Shown here: positions 1-11,341 of the stretch, piece by piece | Layout of the letters: every line of letters starts with the position of its first letter | How positions within the stretch are numbered: the stretch's first letter is position 1 | DNA from: Nageia nagi | Taxonomy: Eukaryota; Pinophyta | DNA length: 64,000 bases | Reading direction: 5' to 3' | Assembly: GCA_050084985.1 (NCBI GenBank) | Contig: JBITNC010000002.1 | Location: 19,406,001 to 19,470,000 of the forward strand | The notes under the pieces: model-generated | Told to the model about the DNA's origin: nothing | Database searches by the model: none | The model's input: only the letters and a program-made list of their open reading frames with translations | Program-made: the position numbers and the translations under genes

Positions 1-60
1 TATGATACAAGTACCTTGGGTAATATTTTTAATATTTTGTAAGGTATGGAGCCACTACTC

Positions 61-870
61 CTATGCATAAAAGCATTTGAGATGGATGGCATTGAAGGTA
101 TTGGGTTCTTCTTTTCTATCCATAGATGATAATCTATATATTTTTAAGCTTGTTACTTCTATTACAATAAATGAACCTAACCAATTGGGTTTAAATTTAC
201 CTTTGTCTTCATCATTTGCTCTCTTCAGTTTTACATGATATACCTTCTAATATTCAATACCTCTTATTCTCTTTTCATCTAGTGATTACAATTGTTGTAA
301 GCTTGCTTTTCTTGCATCCTCATCAAAAATATCATCTTGTAATGAGATCCTTAAGGATGGGATCTCTTGCTCTAGTGACACAATGGCTTCATCTCCATAT
401 ACCAATGAGAATGGTGTTGCTCCAATGGTTGTTCTAATGCTAATCCTATATTCCCAAAGTGCATAAGGTAACTGTTCATGCCAATCCTTCTTTTATTTAT
501 CTCATGTTTTGAATAGAATGCTCTTGATTATCTTGTTAATGGCTTTAGCTTGATCATTTTCTTGAGGATAGTAAACTAAAGAAAACATTTGCAAAATTCT
601 TTCATGTCCTTGCCTTTAAAATTAGGCCCATTATCCATGATCAATTGTTACAGTACACCAAACCTTGTGATGATGTTTTTAGTAAGGAATACAATGATAT
701 TATCTTGAGTGACTAACTTAATTGGTATAGCCTCCACCCACTTGGTAGTGAACTCAGTAGATATGATGACAAACTTGTGGCCTTCCCTTGAATGAGGGTT
801 ATTCATACTAATCAAATCAATGCCCCAAGTAGAAAAAGTTCATGGAATAAACTTCCAACAACAATTACCC
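61..870 (-). pseudogene. Ty3/gypsy integrase, degraded
   Basis: Read on the minus strand, the segment opens with the integrase core: STWGIDLIS (first catalytic Asp), GHKFVIISTEFTTKWVEAIP, then IMDNGPNFKGKD-like sequence at about 620-650 (second Asp). LPYALWEYRISIRTTIGAT and FSLVYGDEA follow at about 330-450. The C-terminal end reads NAIHLKCFYA before the TAG at 61-63. These are the classic landmarks of plant Ty3/gypsy integrases, which insert element cDNA into the genome. Frame changes and stops (one after the LQQL stretch) show it is not functional. The zinc-binding N-terminus is missing because the RT fragment joins directly upstream. Confidence 0.82.
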
Positions 871-1330
871 CATGGAGAAGTAAAAGTTATTTTATATTGG
901 TCAGTTAGCTTGATCAATATTTGATTGTAACTAAAAAATCCATCCATGAAAGACAATGTATCATGACCAACTATACTATCCACAATCATATCAATATTTG
1001 GTAATGGAAAATAATCCTTAGGAAAATCATTATTTATATCTCTAAAATTAGTACATACTCATATTTCACCATTTGGTTTGGATACAAGAACAATATTAGC
1101 CATCCATTTAGAATAATCAATGGGTTTGATAAATCCAACATTCAAGTACTTATCTATTTATTTCTTGACCAGTAATGCTTTGGAAGGGTGCGTTTTTCTT
1201 GGTTTTTACTTTATTAGCTTAGTACCCTTTTTTAATGGTAAATTATGCATGAAAAATAAAGGATCTAAACTAGGCATATCATCATAAGACCAAGTAAAAA
1301 TTTTATGATGTTTAATAAATTTTTTTGTAC
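840..1330 (-). pseudogene. Ty3/gypsy reverse transcriptase, N-terminal part only
   Basis: Minus-strand reading gives the conserved run from the RT entry to the palm: HNLPLKKGTKLIK, VGFIKPIDYSKWMANIV, then a FRDINNDFPKDYFPLP stretch, IDMIVDSIVGHD, FMDGFFSYNQI and TFTSPWGN. The usual continuation (MPFGL, YVDD, thumb, RNase H) is absent. The next residues are already integrase. About 1.5-2 kb of pol has therefore been lost by internal deletion (inference from comparison with the complete element at 7,216-16,560). At least two in-frame stops are present. Confidence 0.8.
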
Positions 1331-1747
1331 CTTTCTTATTGCAAGGGAGGTAGTACTACTCCACTATGTACTAATATTTCTTCATCTATGGTCCCATTAT
1401 TGATATTCACTAGTTCTTATGTTGGAAATACAAGCTCATATTTCTTTTACAATAGAGAAGGAACTCCTCTATCCCTTGTACATTATCAATATTATCATCC
1501 AATGGTTGTACCTAAAATACTTCATTACAATTTACCTCTTGAACAAAATATGCATAGTCATTGAGGATATAACTTACCTTTTATTTCTCATTAGAGGTTG
1601 AAAATTTTGAATGTACCCCCAAGTATTCAAGAATATCATCATCAGTGTTAAAATAATCAAATTCAAGTAGTACAACATCATCAATCCATGTATATCTATC
1701 AATATCATCAAAAAATTCAATCAAATTGTAATCTTTAACAAATTTAA

Positions 1748-1975
1748 TTAGTTCCCTTTTTTTTTGGTATATCCATCACTACCTAATCCATTTTTATTCA
1801 TTTGTGCCTTAGATTTATGAGGAAAAACAACCATTCCTTGTTCACATGTACCCAATCCTACTCTTTTATATTTACAAGTTTGCACCATATAATTATGAAC
1901 AAAAGGATATGGAAAGAGTTTACCCATTTTAGAAGTTGATGGTGTGTCCTTTGAAGTTGCTTGAGTGGGTGACAT
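1748..1975 (-). pseudogene. Ty3/gypsy pol linker, G-patch-like segment
   Basis: This lies between the protease and RT of element A on the same strand. The open stretch contains KRVGLGTCEQGMVV and NKNGLGSDGY, two glycine-rich GLG motifs of the kind seen in the G-patch-like spacer of some plant Ty3/gypsy polyproteins. The role of that spacer is not firmly known. Position and glycine pattern support the call. The match is by eye only. Confidence 0.5.
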
Positions 1976-2083
1976 AGATGTGACAGAGCAAGAATAGTCA
2001 CCATGAACACTATCTCCACCTCATTGGTGGTCCTTTAGTAGTATTACATGCCATTGATGACCCTCAATAGATGAAACTTTGGG

Positions 2084-2690
2084 TTATTCCAAATATTTAA
2101 GGGATGAAAATAAATCCACGTTCTTAATTTTATATGTTCCCATTCCTATATTTGGAATATGAATTTGATTTTCTATGTTTTCCCCTATTTTAACATTTTC
2201 CAAGGGCTTAATTTCATATCTTGTGGATGATATTGGAAAATCATCAAAATCTATTGCATTACATGGTGCATACAGTTTAGGATCTCCCATTACTTTATGT
2301 ACATCACCTTGAAATTCAAATTTTAATCAACCATGTAAATTAGAAGGAATTGCATCCATATCATGAAGCTAAGGTCTCCCTAAGAGCATATTATATGATA
2401 ATTTTGTGTGTCAACCACCTAGAATTTAGCTGTTACTATCCTGACATATATAGTTGTCATTATTTTGGCTATCCTAATCAATTTATTAGAAGAACTATCA
2501 TATGTTCTAATCCTAAATGTAGTTTCTTCTAATGGAGGAATTTCTACACCCTTTTCTTGCAATTGAGTTAAAAATTTATGGTAACACACATTTACAGATG
2601 ATCCATTCTCCACCATTATTCTCTTAATTTCACATCCATCAACCATAGGTGTTATGTACAAAGCTAAATATTCATCAAGCATATTCTAAC
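2084..2690 (-). pseudogene. Ty3/gypsy aspartic protease (retropepsin), degraded
   Basis: The minus-strand frame contains VENGSSVNVCYHKFL followed by GVEIPPLEETTFRIRTYDSS. The paralogous copy at 19,408-19,690 reads VDNGSTINVYSNYFL and then PPLEEAAIKIRAYESS, so the two are clearly homologous. The D-[GN]-[ST]-[ST]-N core is the retropepsin active-site loop. Here the catalytic Asp position has become Glu, which would abolish activity. Downstream, 2,084-2,290 stays open and carries the pol spacer (GMGTYKIKNVDL). The enzyme would process the Gag-Pol polyprotein in the virus-like particle. Confidence 0.7.
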
Positions 2691-2939
2691 TAAGTTTTTT
2701 AGATTTGTAAAAGGAAATAGCATCACATTCTTTAATAAGCTTAAGCTTCTCAGAAAACATTGTAGCTAACATATTTGTAGGAACATTTTCTTTTTTAAAC
2801 AAAGCATATAGGATATATCTATGTGTTTCATATGTAGAAATGAGATCATAGAAGATAATTTTTGTAGGTGTATTCTTTAACTATTCAATCATACTATATG
2901 CCTTTGGATCAGGTGGGATACTTACTTATTTTGTAGTAA

Positions 2940-3735
2940 TCAGATTGGGAACATGGTATGAATGTCCTCTTATCAGCCCAACACACACCTCCTTGTCAAC
3001 TATAACTGTATTAACTATATATTCTTATTTTGAGGTAGGTTCATCAATTTGGTATTTTCCTTGAGCAATGAGATCCAATATAGTCACCTCCAATGTCTTA
3101 CAAAAATTTGTAACATGTCCTTTTCTTTGATGATATGTTCAATAAGCATTAGATCTTTGCATGGGAATGTTATCATCTTGTGCATATTTTGCAAGAGGTT
3201 GTAATAATCCTTTCTTCATGATATACCTCATAATAAACCATGGCTGAGTTGGCAATGTATATGTCATATCTTTTGTAGTGGAAAATCATTGCAACTTTGG
3301 AGGAGAAGCAGGTCTATCTACCATATGCATAAATTTCTCTTTTTTCTTCACATATGTTCTTCTATTGTCTTTATAAAAAGGATTAGATGCATATTTGAGC
3401 TCACCTAATTTAAGAAATACTTTATTTTTTGTAATAATTATTGGAACAATACTCCACAATCAACATTTTTATTGCTAATATCATGCAAATTAAGAATAAG
3501 TACAATGGAATCTTGAAAAATAACAAAAATCTCATTCTCATCTAATTTGCTTTGAATTGATTATCATACCCTTTTAAATTATGGGATGTAATTTTCTAGG
3601 GTTTCATTACCCTCTTGTCTCATTGCACATAATTCTATAATAGTACTTTGGTCTTTGATGTTGTGCTTATATTGACCCATGAAGACCTTAACCAATGACT
3701 TGAAAGAATTAATTGAACCACAAGGAATATAATCG
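2940..3735 (-). pseudogene. Ty3/gypsy gag, 3' two thirds, degraded
   Basis: The minus strand reads INSFKSLVKVFMGQYKHNI and ELCAMRQEGNETLENYI around 3,560-3,720. This is the helical capsid segment typical of plant retrotransposon gag. Around 3,050-3,150 it reads YHQRKGHVTNFCKTLEV and ILDLIAQGKYQI, a zinc-knuckle region in which the first Cys is lost. The N-terminal half of gag is missing: the capsid segment starts at the LTR edge, unlike the copy at 20,650-21,003. Gag forms the particle that packages element RNA. Confidence 0.75.
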
Positions 3736-4331
3736 ATGTACTATTTTTCTATAATAATTTGTTGAAGAATATATCAAAAATACAATAATAAATGAATAAT
3801 ATTAATCAATGTACCTTTGCTATAATTGCATGCTTATCATATAAAAAATACCATTTATCAAACATGACCATGCATTCATCAATACACATGCCACCAACAT
3901 CCCATAAATACTACATCATTGGCTTCATAGAATAAACATAATTACAAATGAAATAAAAAGCATGCAAGAGCAAAGCGACGTGTTTAATAGATCTATGCAA
4001 AGGTGGTGTTACAAAACACCATTTTTGGTAGGACATAATGATACTTCATTTATTAGAGTCTCTCTAGGATCTTTGATACTCTTGCATGATGCCTTTTGTA
4101 TTCCCTTTGATGTCTTTATATAGCAACATCTTTGATTTCTTGAATTCTCTAGATCATTGCACATTACATCATTTGGGGGGTATTTTTAGATATTTGACCC
4201 CTTTTACATTATATAATGATCCTTTACATTGATTGCCTTGGGTATTATTGCAATCCCTTTTTATAATAAATGTCATTGAATCTTTAAAATGAATTATTTA
4301 ATAAATAATAATTCATTTCTAGGCATCTACA
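3735..4331 (-). repeat. 5' LTR of retrotransposon A
   Basis: In minus-strand sense the LTR begins TGTAGATGCC at 4,331 and runs into a short inverted repeat, TGAATTATT/AATAATTCA. A TATA box (TATATAAAG, about 4,120-4,130) marks the promoter. The terminal block is shared with the LTR at 21,272-21,892. The 3' end near 3,735 is approximate because the leader and first part of gag are deleted there. Confidence 0.65.
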
Positions 4332-5095
4332 CCCATTATAGAAGAAGCGGAGGAAGATGGCTCTCTAATAGTAACACACAAGAACCAAATAGAAGCTATA
4401 CCTTAGGAGATGCAACAAAAAGGTACTAATCCACCTTTTCCATAACATCTAGAGGTAGGAAAATCATTAAAAATTATTGTTGAGCCAAAATTTGATATAA
4501 TGGGTGAATTGAAAAATGTTTGTGATAAAATACCTTTACTACAAGCTTTAAAAGATGTTCCCATTAATGCAAAAGTAGTAAAACATGTATGCACCAAAAA
4601 TCCATGGAGAAAGAAACAAGATACTAAGACCATACATGTACTAGGGTAGTTAGCAAAACTCATGTTAGGAAAGATAATAGTCCCCAAATATGGTGATCCT
4701 AGAAGTCCCTTAGTTACTATCATAATAGATAACAATTGTATATAAAATGTAATAGTGGATTTAGGAGATACTATTAATGTAATGAATTATGAGACCATGA
4801 CAAAAATTAGATGTACTAAAGGTAAACTTACTAGTATAGTTCTCTAATTGGCATATAGGTCTACCATTTTGCCATATGGTATAGTAGAGGATATACTTGT
4901 AGTAGTGGACTCATGGGAGTATCCATTATACTTCATGGTTTTCAAGATCAAATCAAACATGGTAGGATATACAATGCTACTTGGTAGACCTTGGTTAGCT
5001 AGAATAGATGCATACATTGAGTACAAGATAGGCAAAATGCCAATTTCAAATGGAGAATCTACAAAGAATATAGTCACACTACTTTCTTAGTTTTG
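4332..5095 (+). pseudogene. Ty3/gypsy gag-protease fragment
   Basis: Plus-strand frames give a spacer (KIPLLQALKDVPINAKVV, IVPKYGDPRSPLVTI), then DLGDTINVMNYETM (retropepsin active-site region; the usual DLGA/DSGA is changed) and YTMLLGRPWLARIDAYIEYKIG, which matches the ILGRPWLA hallmark of plant Ty3/gypsy proteases. It belongs to a different family from retroelement A, which ends exactly where this begins, so A probably inserted into it (the other half would lie outside the window). Several stops interrupt it. Confidence 0.75.
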
Positions 5096-5249
5096 AGATA
5101 TATCAAGATGATAGTCAAAATTTTATTTCTCAAACCAAGTATGTTAATGATTTATCACATAAGTTTTACATGAATGATTATATAGCTATTATTACTCTTA
5201 TAGCCCATAGAGAACACTTAACCAAATATGATGAAGCTGATGAGAACAC

Positions 5250-5960
5250 ATAAAGAAGTATGATTGTGAGCTTGATATTCCTAACAAATTCAAAACTTAA
5301 TATTTATTATGTTGTTTCACTTGTGTCTAGGTACATGAGTTCTCCTTCAGAGATTCACTTAAACAAAGAAAAGAGAATTCTTAGATATATGAAAGGTACA
5401 CAGGATTTTGGCATCCTTTTCCTAAAAAATAAAGATGTAAAACTTGTTGGATATAGTGATAATGATTGGGGTATCAATATTAATGATAGAAAGTTTAATT
5501 TTGGCAATTATTTTAGTCTTGGTATAGGTATTGTTACATGGTCTTCCAAAAATTAAACTACAATTAATTTATCCTCCATTGAAGCTAAGTATATTGTTAT
5601 AACTATTGCTAGTGCACAAGCCTTTTGGATGGAAAATTTCTTGAGAAGATAGGAGAGAGATAAATTGGTCCAACAACCTTGTTTTTTGATAACTAGAGTG
5701 TCATATAGTTGGAAAAGAATCTTGTGAATCATTCCAAATACAAATATTTTGATATGAACTACCACTTTATCCAAGAAATGGTTGAGAAAAAATTTGTAGA
5801 ATTGCACTATTATAAAAGTGAGAAAAATCTTATTGACCTATTCACTAAATACATTACTACATGTCAGTTTGTGAAGATGAGAGAATTCCTCATCATCCCT
5901 ATCACCTTCAAGCGGGAGTATGGTGGATATTTAAGTTTTTTATTTTCATTAGAATAAAAT
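5250..5960 (+). pseudogene. Ty1/copia RNase H and 3' end fragment
   Basis: The plus-strand frame reads VVSLVSRYMSSPSEIHL, RILRYMKGTQDFGILFL, KLVGYSDNDWG, FSLGIGIVTWSSKN and then SSIEAKYI, the standard RNase H region of plant Ty1/copia pol. Asp (YSDNDW) and Glu (EAKY) catalytic positions are recognisable. Frame shifts follow, with HCKTE-like and DLFTKYIT segments up to about 5,900. A purine-rich stretch (AAGCGGGAGTA) near 5,910 resembles the copia polypurine tract and would mark the 3' LTR border. The upstream RT is absent; the fragment joins the Ty3/gypsy piece near 5,245. Confidence 0.85.
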
Positions 5961-7215
5961 ACCATCACATTTCATAGTCTATGGAAATGGTGACATGTTT
6001 TTGCTATCCTGCACATTTTCTAGAAACACCATCACATTTCTTACTACCATTCATATTTTGTTAGTATTTTTGGTAGTTACAAAATTTATGATGTTTGCTT
6101 GATTTTCTCTTACTTGCACTTCATTTAAGCCTCTGTTACTTCATGGGGATAATTGAATATAGTTCTAGAACATGTTTGTAGCTCTCATTTAGCTATTTTA
6201 GTTGGATTTGAGTGGATTTTTGTAATAGTCCCTAGCATTTATTTTTGTCTTCCATTTAACTTCCATGAGAGTTTAATTTTAGTTACTCATTGGAGTTTTA
6301 TATATTGTACTTCAAATTTGCTTAATGAATCAAATTGTTGTCTACTTAAAATTATTTCAATTTTTTTCATCTTTTATGATATTTATATTTTCATTAATGG
6401 AGAAGGAATTAAACATTTTGATTGTAAGAATAAGCCCTTTTGATCAATAGGCTAAAGGTTCATCATTTAAGCTAGTCAAAAACTTTATTTTTAGGAAACC
6501 TATAAATTAAAGTAAATAATTCCATGAGAAAACCTTTTAGACCATCACATAGATCTATCAAAAACTAGTTTTTTGAATAAATTGACCAATTTGAAAGGTG
6601 GATGAGTTAGAAAATACAATTTAGTGAGAATAAAACCAAGAGAATCATCTTGGGTGACAAGAGCTCTAAATATTTTTGGGTAGAATTTCCCAAGTTATTT
6701 TATAACTATATTATTAGACATCCTGAATTCCTAATATAGTTGAAGTCCCTAAGATTGATTGGACTAAAGAAAAATTACTTTGATTACTTCAAGGTTATTA
6801 GTCTTGGGATCTAAAAGTTAACAATTAGATTCAACATATTATAGATACATATACCACATAATTTGCATTACAGGATTAGGTATCATGGGATGGTGGTAAA
6901 GACTGATTCCTTAGAGGAACCAAAACTTTTTTATCAAAAATCTAGCTAATATCTACAAATATTACTTGATTGAGCAAGGAGCCACTCTTGATACTCTCTC
7001 CTATCGATAAGAAGGGGAAAGATCCATGAGTTGGGGAGGAATATTTGAGAGCAAATGAGGATTAACTATAAATAATAAAGAGGATCATTACAAAGGAGTA
7101 ATATTGGGGTAAAATATGTGACAATTTGCTAAGAAATTATTTTAAAACTATATATCATAGAACTATGATAAAGGGAGATAAGAATAGCAGGAAGGAAGAG
7201 ATAGTAAAAAACAAG
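5960..7215 (+). other. AT-rich interval with weak decayed coding trace
   Basis: No intact gene is visible. From about 6,590 to 7,215 one set of plus-strand frames can be followed with stops (VEVPKIDWTKEKLL, SWDLKVNN, GRISQVIL), suggesting an old coding sequence interrupted at 7,216 by the next retrotransposon. The product is not recognised. The first 600 bases may include copia LTR sequence but no second copy is available to confirm it. Confidence 0.3.
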
Positions 7216-7648
7216 TGTTGACACTTAATTTTAGTACACCTTAGGTGATCCTGTAAAGTTTTTTATTATGATAATTTTATATGACATTATGGGTGTTTTC
7301 TTTTTCCTTTCTTATGAAATCTTATAATTTTATATGCTAGGTATCCTAGCTTCAAAGCTAGCATAGATAAAGGAAAATTGGAGGTTATCTTGCATATATA
7401 AGGGTAAGAATGACTGTAGGGAAAGTTATCAAGATTTCAATCTTGATAACTAGAACCACTTCGCAATTTTAGTATTTATCAACACCACATATTGAGATTC
7501 AGATCTTGTTAGCATGAGCATATATATATTATTTCATATTTTGTACTTAAATGTATATATTGACCTAAAAATCATTTGTTGTGCTTTAGATCTTGGTTGT
7601 AAACTCCATTTCATTGGACACCTAGCTACATGCTATCATACATGTTAG
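7216..7648 (+). repeat. 5' LTR of retrotransposon B
   Basis: Starts TGTTGACAC. A TATA box (GCATATATAAGGG) lies at about 7,391-7,403, followed by a perfect 13-bp stem-loop at 7,424-7,451. The end is placed before TGCTATCATTTGGGATCC (7,649-7,666), a possible degraded primer-binding site. That boundary is an inference. Confidence 0.7.
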
Positions 7649-8050
7649 TGCTATCATTTGGGATCCAACACCATGCTTTGTGAGGATTCACTTATCAAGG
7701 TCCCTATCTTTGATAAGTTCATGTTTGCATATAATATTTTTATCTAGGCAAGTATTATAAGTATTTATTCTTCACTTGATCCCAATCTCATAAGTGTATT
7801 TGTTATCTTGAACCAATAGTCTAGATTTGTTATTTACTTTTACATTTATTTATATTCATATTATTGTTCTTTATTACTTGTTACTATTAATCCATGTTTA
7901 TCTTATTTAATAATGAAGATAACACATTATCATATGTTAATATTTTAAAATAATTACTACTTGGGTTATCCTAGGGATCACTTAAAATATTCAACATATT
8001 GGAAACCATCTTTTAATAACATATCCACCTCTTAAAGGGTTGAAAATAAA

Positions 8051-9420
8051 GTGCTCTCAAACTTACTAAATTTTGTTATCAAAGTAAGATCCCTAGGGTT
8101 CTTGTTAGCATTTGCTAATAAACATTTTTTTATCTTGATAGATATGGAAAATATCACTCAAGAATGTTTTTCTAAAATTATGGAGATGTCTGAATTTCAA
8201 GCTATACTTGCAAAGGCCTCTTCACATCAGCTCAAGATAATAATAGCACTAGTGCTACCATCAATGCCAATGCTAAGAATGCTAATTTGAATATTGGGAC
8301 CTTCATAGCAAAGCAATTTTACAAGTTATCAGAATCAAAGGTAAATTTGGTTCAAAATCAATTTGGAATAAGTATCATCAATACTAAAGATAAGGGCAAT
8401 CCTTTGAGCATGGAGATTTCTAATGCTATTCTCATAGAGAATTATAAGGATTGTGAATTAGAAAAATTCAATTATGAGGGTGAACCTATCATTCATCTTA
8501 AGGGTTTTGAATACATAATGGAGCTTAAATATGGAATAAATAATAATTTGAAATAAAATTAATTTCCTATGAGTTTGAATGGTGAATCATGAAAATGGTT
8601 TTACAATCTAGCACTGAGATGTATTACTTGATATCAAAATTGAATGATTAGTTCAAGAGCCATTTCAGGTGCAATAATAATAAATTAGTGATTTGATAGA
8701 CTTGATTCATTATAAATAAGGTCAAATAAAGAAATTAGATAATTTTGCTCCTAGATATGTGAATATTTGGAGATCAATGGAACAAATAATAGATGAAGAG
8801 TTCATTACAAAAAATATTTGTTGAAAATATTAATCCTCTCCTTGGAACTTGTGGTCTTGATTATATTAGAGGTATATTGATGGATATGGTTCACATGCTT
8901 ATTAAAAAAGAAACATACATGCTAAGATGTGATCAACTTAAGTTTGCATCCTCTTCCATAAGGGATAATTGTAGAAATCCATACCAAAAGAAAGAGAATA
9001 CTTTTGTTAATGCAGTTGAACCTACTACCCAAGATAAAAATCAAGAAAGGAAATATGAAAGTGAAAAAGATAAGTTTTCACTTCCTACTCATCCAAGTAG
9101 AATATTAGAAGATTTATTTGAAATAAGTCTTATTAAGAGTATTCAAGGGAAAAAATATGGTCCTAATGAAGATAAAACACATTGGTAGAAGGAGAGTGCA
9201 TTCTGAAGATACCATTAAGTTTAAGGGACATCATACATCAAGTCATTTTGCAATGAGAAAAATACTTAAACATCTTTTAGATAATGGGATAGTATCATAT
9301 GAAAATGATACAATCAAAGTAAATGATCAAGAAATTCTAACTATTAACATGGTGAACATGATTATCTATGATGATATTGGAGAACTAATGAAGTTTAATG
9401 ATAATTGAGAATCATATTCA
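8051..9420 (+). pseudogene. Ty3/gypsy B gag, degraded
   Basis: Several open pieces in changing frames cover this region: 8,051-8,290, 8,287-8,556, 8,793-9,188 and 9,157-9,408. The last carries FKGHHTSSHFAMRKILKHLL followed by DNGIV, aligning with the zinc-knuckle region (C..H..H...C..L) of plant Ty3/gypsy gag, with the cysteines replaced. Position between the 5' LTR and the protease supports gag. The capsid part is too diverged for motif calls. Confidence 0.65.
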
Positions 9421-9639
9421 AATTTAGAGCCAAAAATGTAAAAGGTATGCAATGATGTAACGTAAAGTAAGAAAGGTATTCCTAATCCTATTTATGCTAT
9501 GAAAGAGTACCTTATACATCTTATCTTTCAAATAAGGAAAAGATAAAAGATAAATGTAAGAAAAATATCATCCAAATTTTGAAAAATACTAATCCCAAGA
9601 TTGATATTCTAGAACTATTTGAAACTTATGATGAACATA

Positions 9640-10250
9640 GAATGGCTTTATTTGAACTCCTTAGTTATAGATGTTGATACTAACATTTCAACAAGTGCAT
9701 TGGTAGGAATGGTTGATTATTTTAAATAGGAACTATCTTTAAATAATGATGAAATCCCTATCCAATAGGTAATTGATAGCCATTTAGCTATGGACATTCA
9801 TATGAAATTCATGGGAAAGAAAATCAAAGATGCATTATTAGGTGATGGGGCAGGATTGAATATTTTCTCTCTAGAGTTTTTGCAAAATTTTAGAGAAAAG
9901 TTAATGAGCAAGTGAAAAAGGAAAAAGTATAAGATAAAATGATTTGAAAATGGAGAAAATTTATGTGTAGGTCACATTTCCATTCCAATTTAGTTGGGAC
10001 CAAAGATTGTGGAGATAAATAAATATGTTCCAAATAAGAATTTTTCTTATAACATCCTTATTGGAAGACCATGGATTGATTCAATTAGGTATGTATCATC
10101 TAATTTGCATATATTATATAAATTCAATTATAAAAAAAGTAATATTTTATTAAAGCTACAAGTGATAATACAAGTACAATTAGGAGAATTGGAACAACCC
10201 TCACTCCTTATAATTGTACAAGTAAATGAGTGTTGTTACAAATGTGGTTA
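9640..10250 (+). pseudogene. Ty3/gypsy B protease, degraded
   Basis: The frame reads IKDALLGDGAGLNIFSL. LLGDGAGLNI corresponds to the LLDDGSGLNI active-site loop of this retropepsin group, with the catalytic Asp retained. The C-terminal half reads NKNFSYNILIGRPWIDSIRY, the ILIGRPWI signature. A stop and frameshift separate the halves near 9,915-9,990. Confidence 0.75.
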
Positions 10251-11341
10251 GTTATAAGGTGATATAATATTATAGTAGGATATTTGGTAAGTCTAGTGCC
10301 TTGAAAATATCCAAGTGTTTAAATTATCATAAACATTCATGTTGATATCAAAATTTATACTCAGATTCATAGGGAGATCAACGCTTGCACTTCCCTACCT
10401 ACCCTAAGTGTTCTTATTGTTAGTATCAGTCTAATAATGAGAGTATAAAAGAGATTTTTATAAAAAAAAATACTTTTGAATCTATGGAATAAATTGATGA
10501 GGAGGATAAACTAATGGCTACTTGTGCACAAATCAATAAGAGAGCTAAAGCCATATAGTGTCACACACCATTGATACCATAGTATATGGAATTTAAATAG
10601 TATAATGGTAAATGATTAGGAAAATATAAGCAAGGGATTAAAGAATTATATATTGATATATTCATGTAAAATATAGGAAAGAGAAGAATCAAGGTAAAGG
10701 ATAGTGATGAATCATCAATTTCAACAAAGTGTGATTGAAAATTAGGGATATAATATATATCATAATCAGAGGAGTAGTTAATAAATATGCTTAAGTTAGT
10801 ACTTGAATCACCTAAGAAGGTTACTTCATGAAAAATGAGATAAACCAGTGCATCCACTAGTGTTAACGCTACTATCAGCATAGATGTTAGTGTGGAAGAT
10901 CATGATCCAAGTTACCCTATGCTACTTGAAAGAGTTTCAAAGTTTGTTAATATATTTGAGACACATTATGCTCTCCTACATGCACTAGGGATAAGATATA
11001 AGTTCAAAATATTTCATCATAAGAGATAAGTAAAAAAAGCACTCCATTCTCATGCTTATTTTGGAGAGGAGGTGGATGATATAGTAGGTTTATCCCTACT
11101 ACACTAGACTACTTTCATCTTTTCTCAAGTAGGAGTAGGCTAAGTAGTTAGGGGTAGGTGTATGTGTGTGTTATTATATTTGACACAATTATCTTATACC
11201 ATAGTAGTACTAGGGGAATTGATTAAATTTTCTTAAGCTTGTAATGAGATACCTTGGTTGAATGAGCCTCCAACAAAGATAAACTTTGCTTATCAGGAGG
11301 TTTCATGAATTGTATAGATTCAAACTAGGATTGTAGCTGAT
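10250..11341 (+). other. Pol spacer between protease and RT of element B
   Basis: Decayed plus-strand frames include STSVNATISIDVSVEDHD and YPMLLERVSKFVNIFETHY. No enzymatic motif is seen. It occupies the place of the variable pol linker. The minus-strand ORF at 10,561-10,881 lies on the wrong strand and is a shadow. Confidence 0.4.

Larger units (their letters stand above)
1..4331 (-). mobile_element. Ty3/gypsy LTR retrotransposon A, partial, decayed
   Basis: On the minus strand, from high to low coordinate, come an LTR ending at 4,331, gag remnants, a retropepsin, a G-patch-like linker, the N-terminal part of reverse transcriptase and a nearly whole integrase. That order (PR-RT-IN) is the Ty3/gypsy order. 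The pol stop codon lies at 61-63, so the 3' untranslated part and the 3' LTR fall outside the window. Stops and frameshifts occur in every domain, so the copy is dead. The gag, protease and LTR match those of the copy at 19,000-21,892 (same family). Two internal deletions are visible: LTR into mid-gag near 3,735, and RT into integrase near 840. Confidence 0.85.

Noticed and set aside
4403-5077. Minus-strand ORFs of 110 and 77 aa
   Set aside because: They are shadows of the plus-strand Ty3/gypsy protease fragment, whose motifs (LLGRPWLA) are unmistakable.
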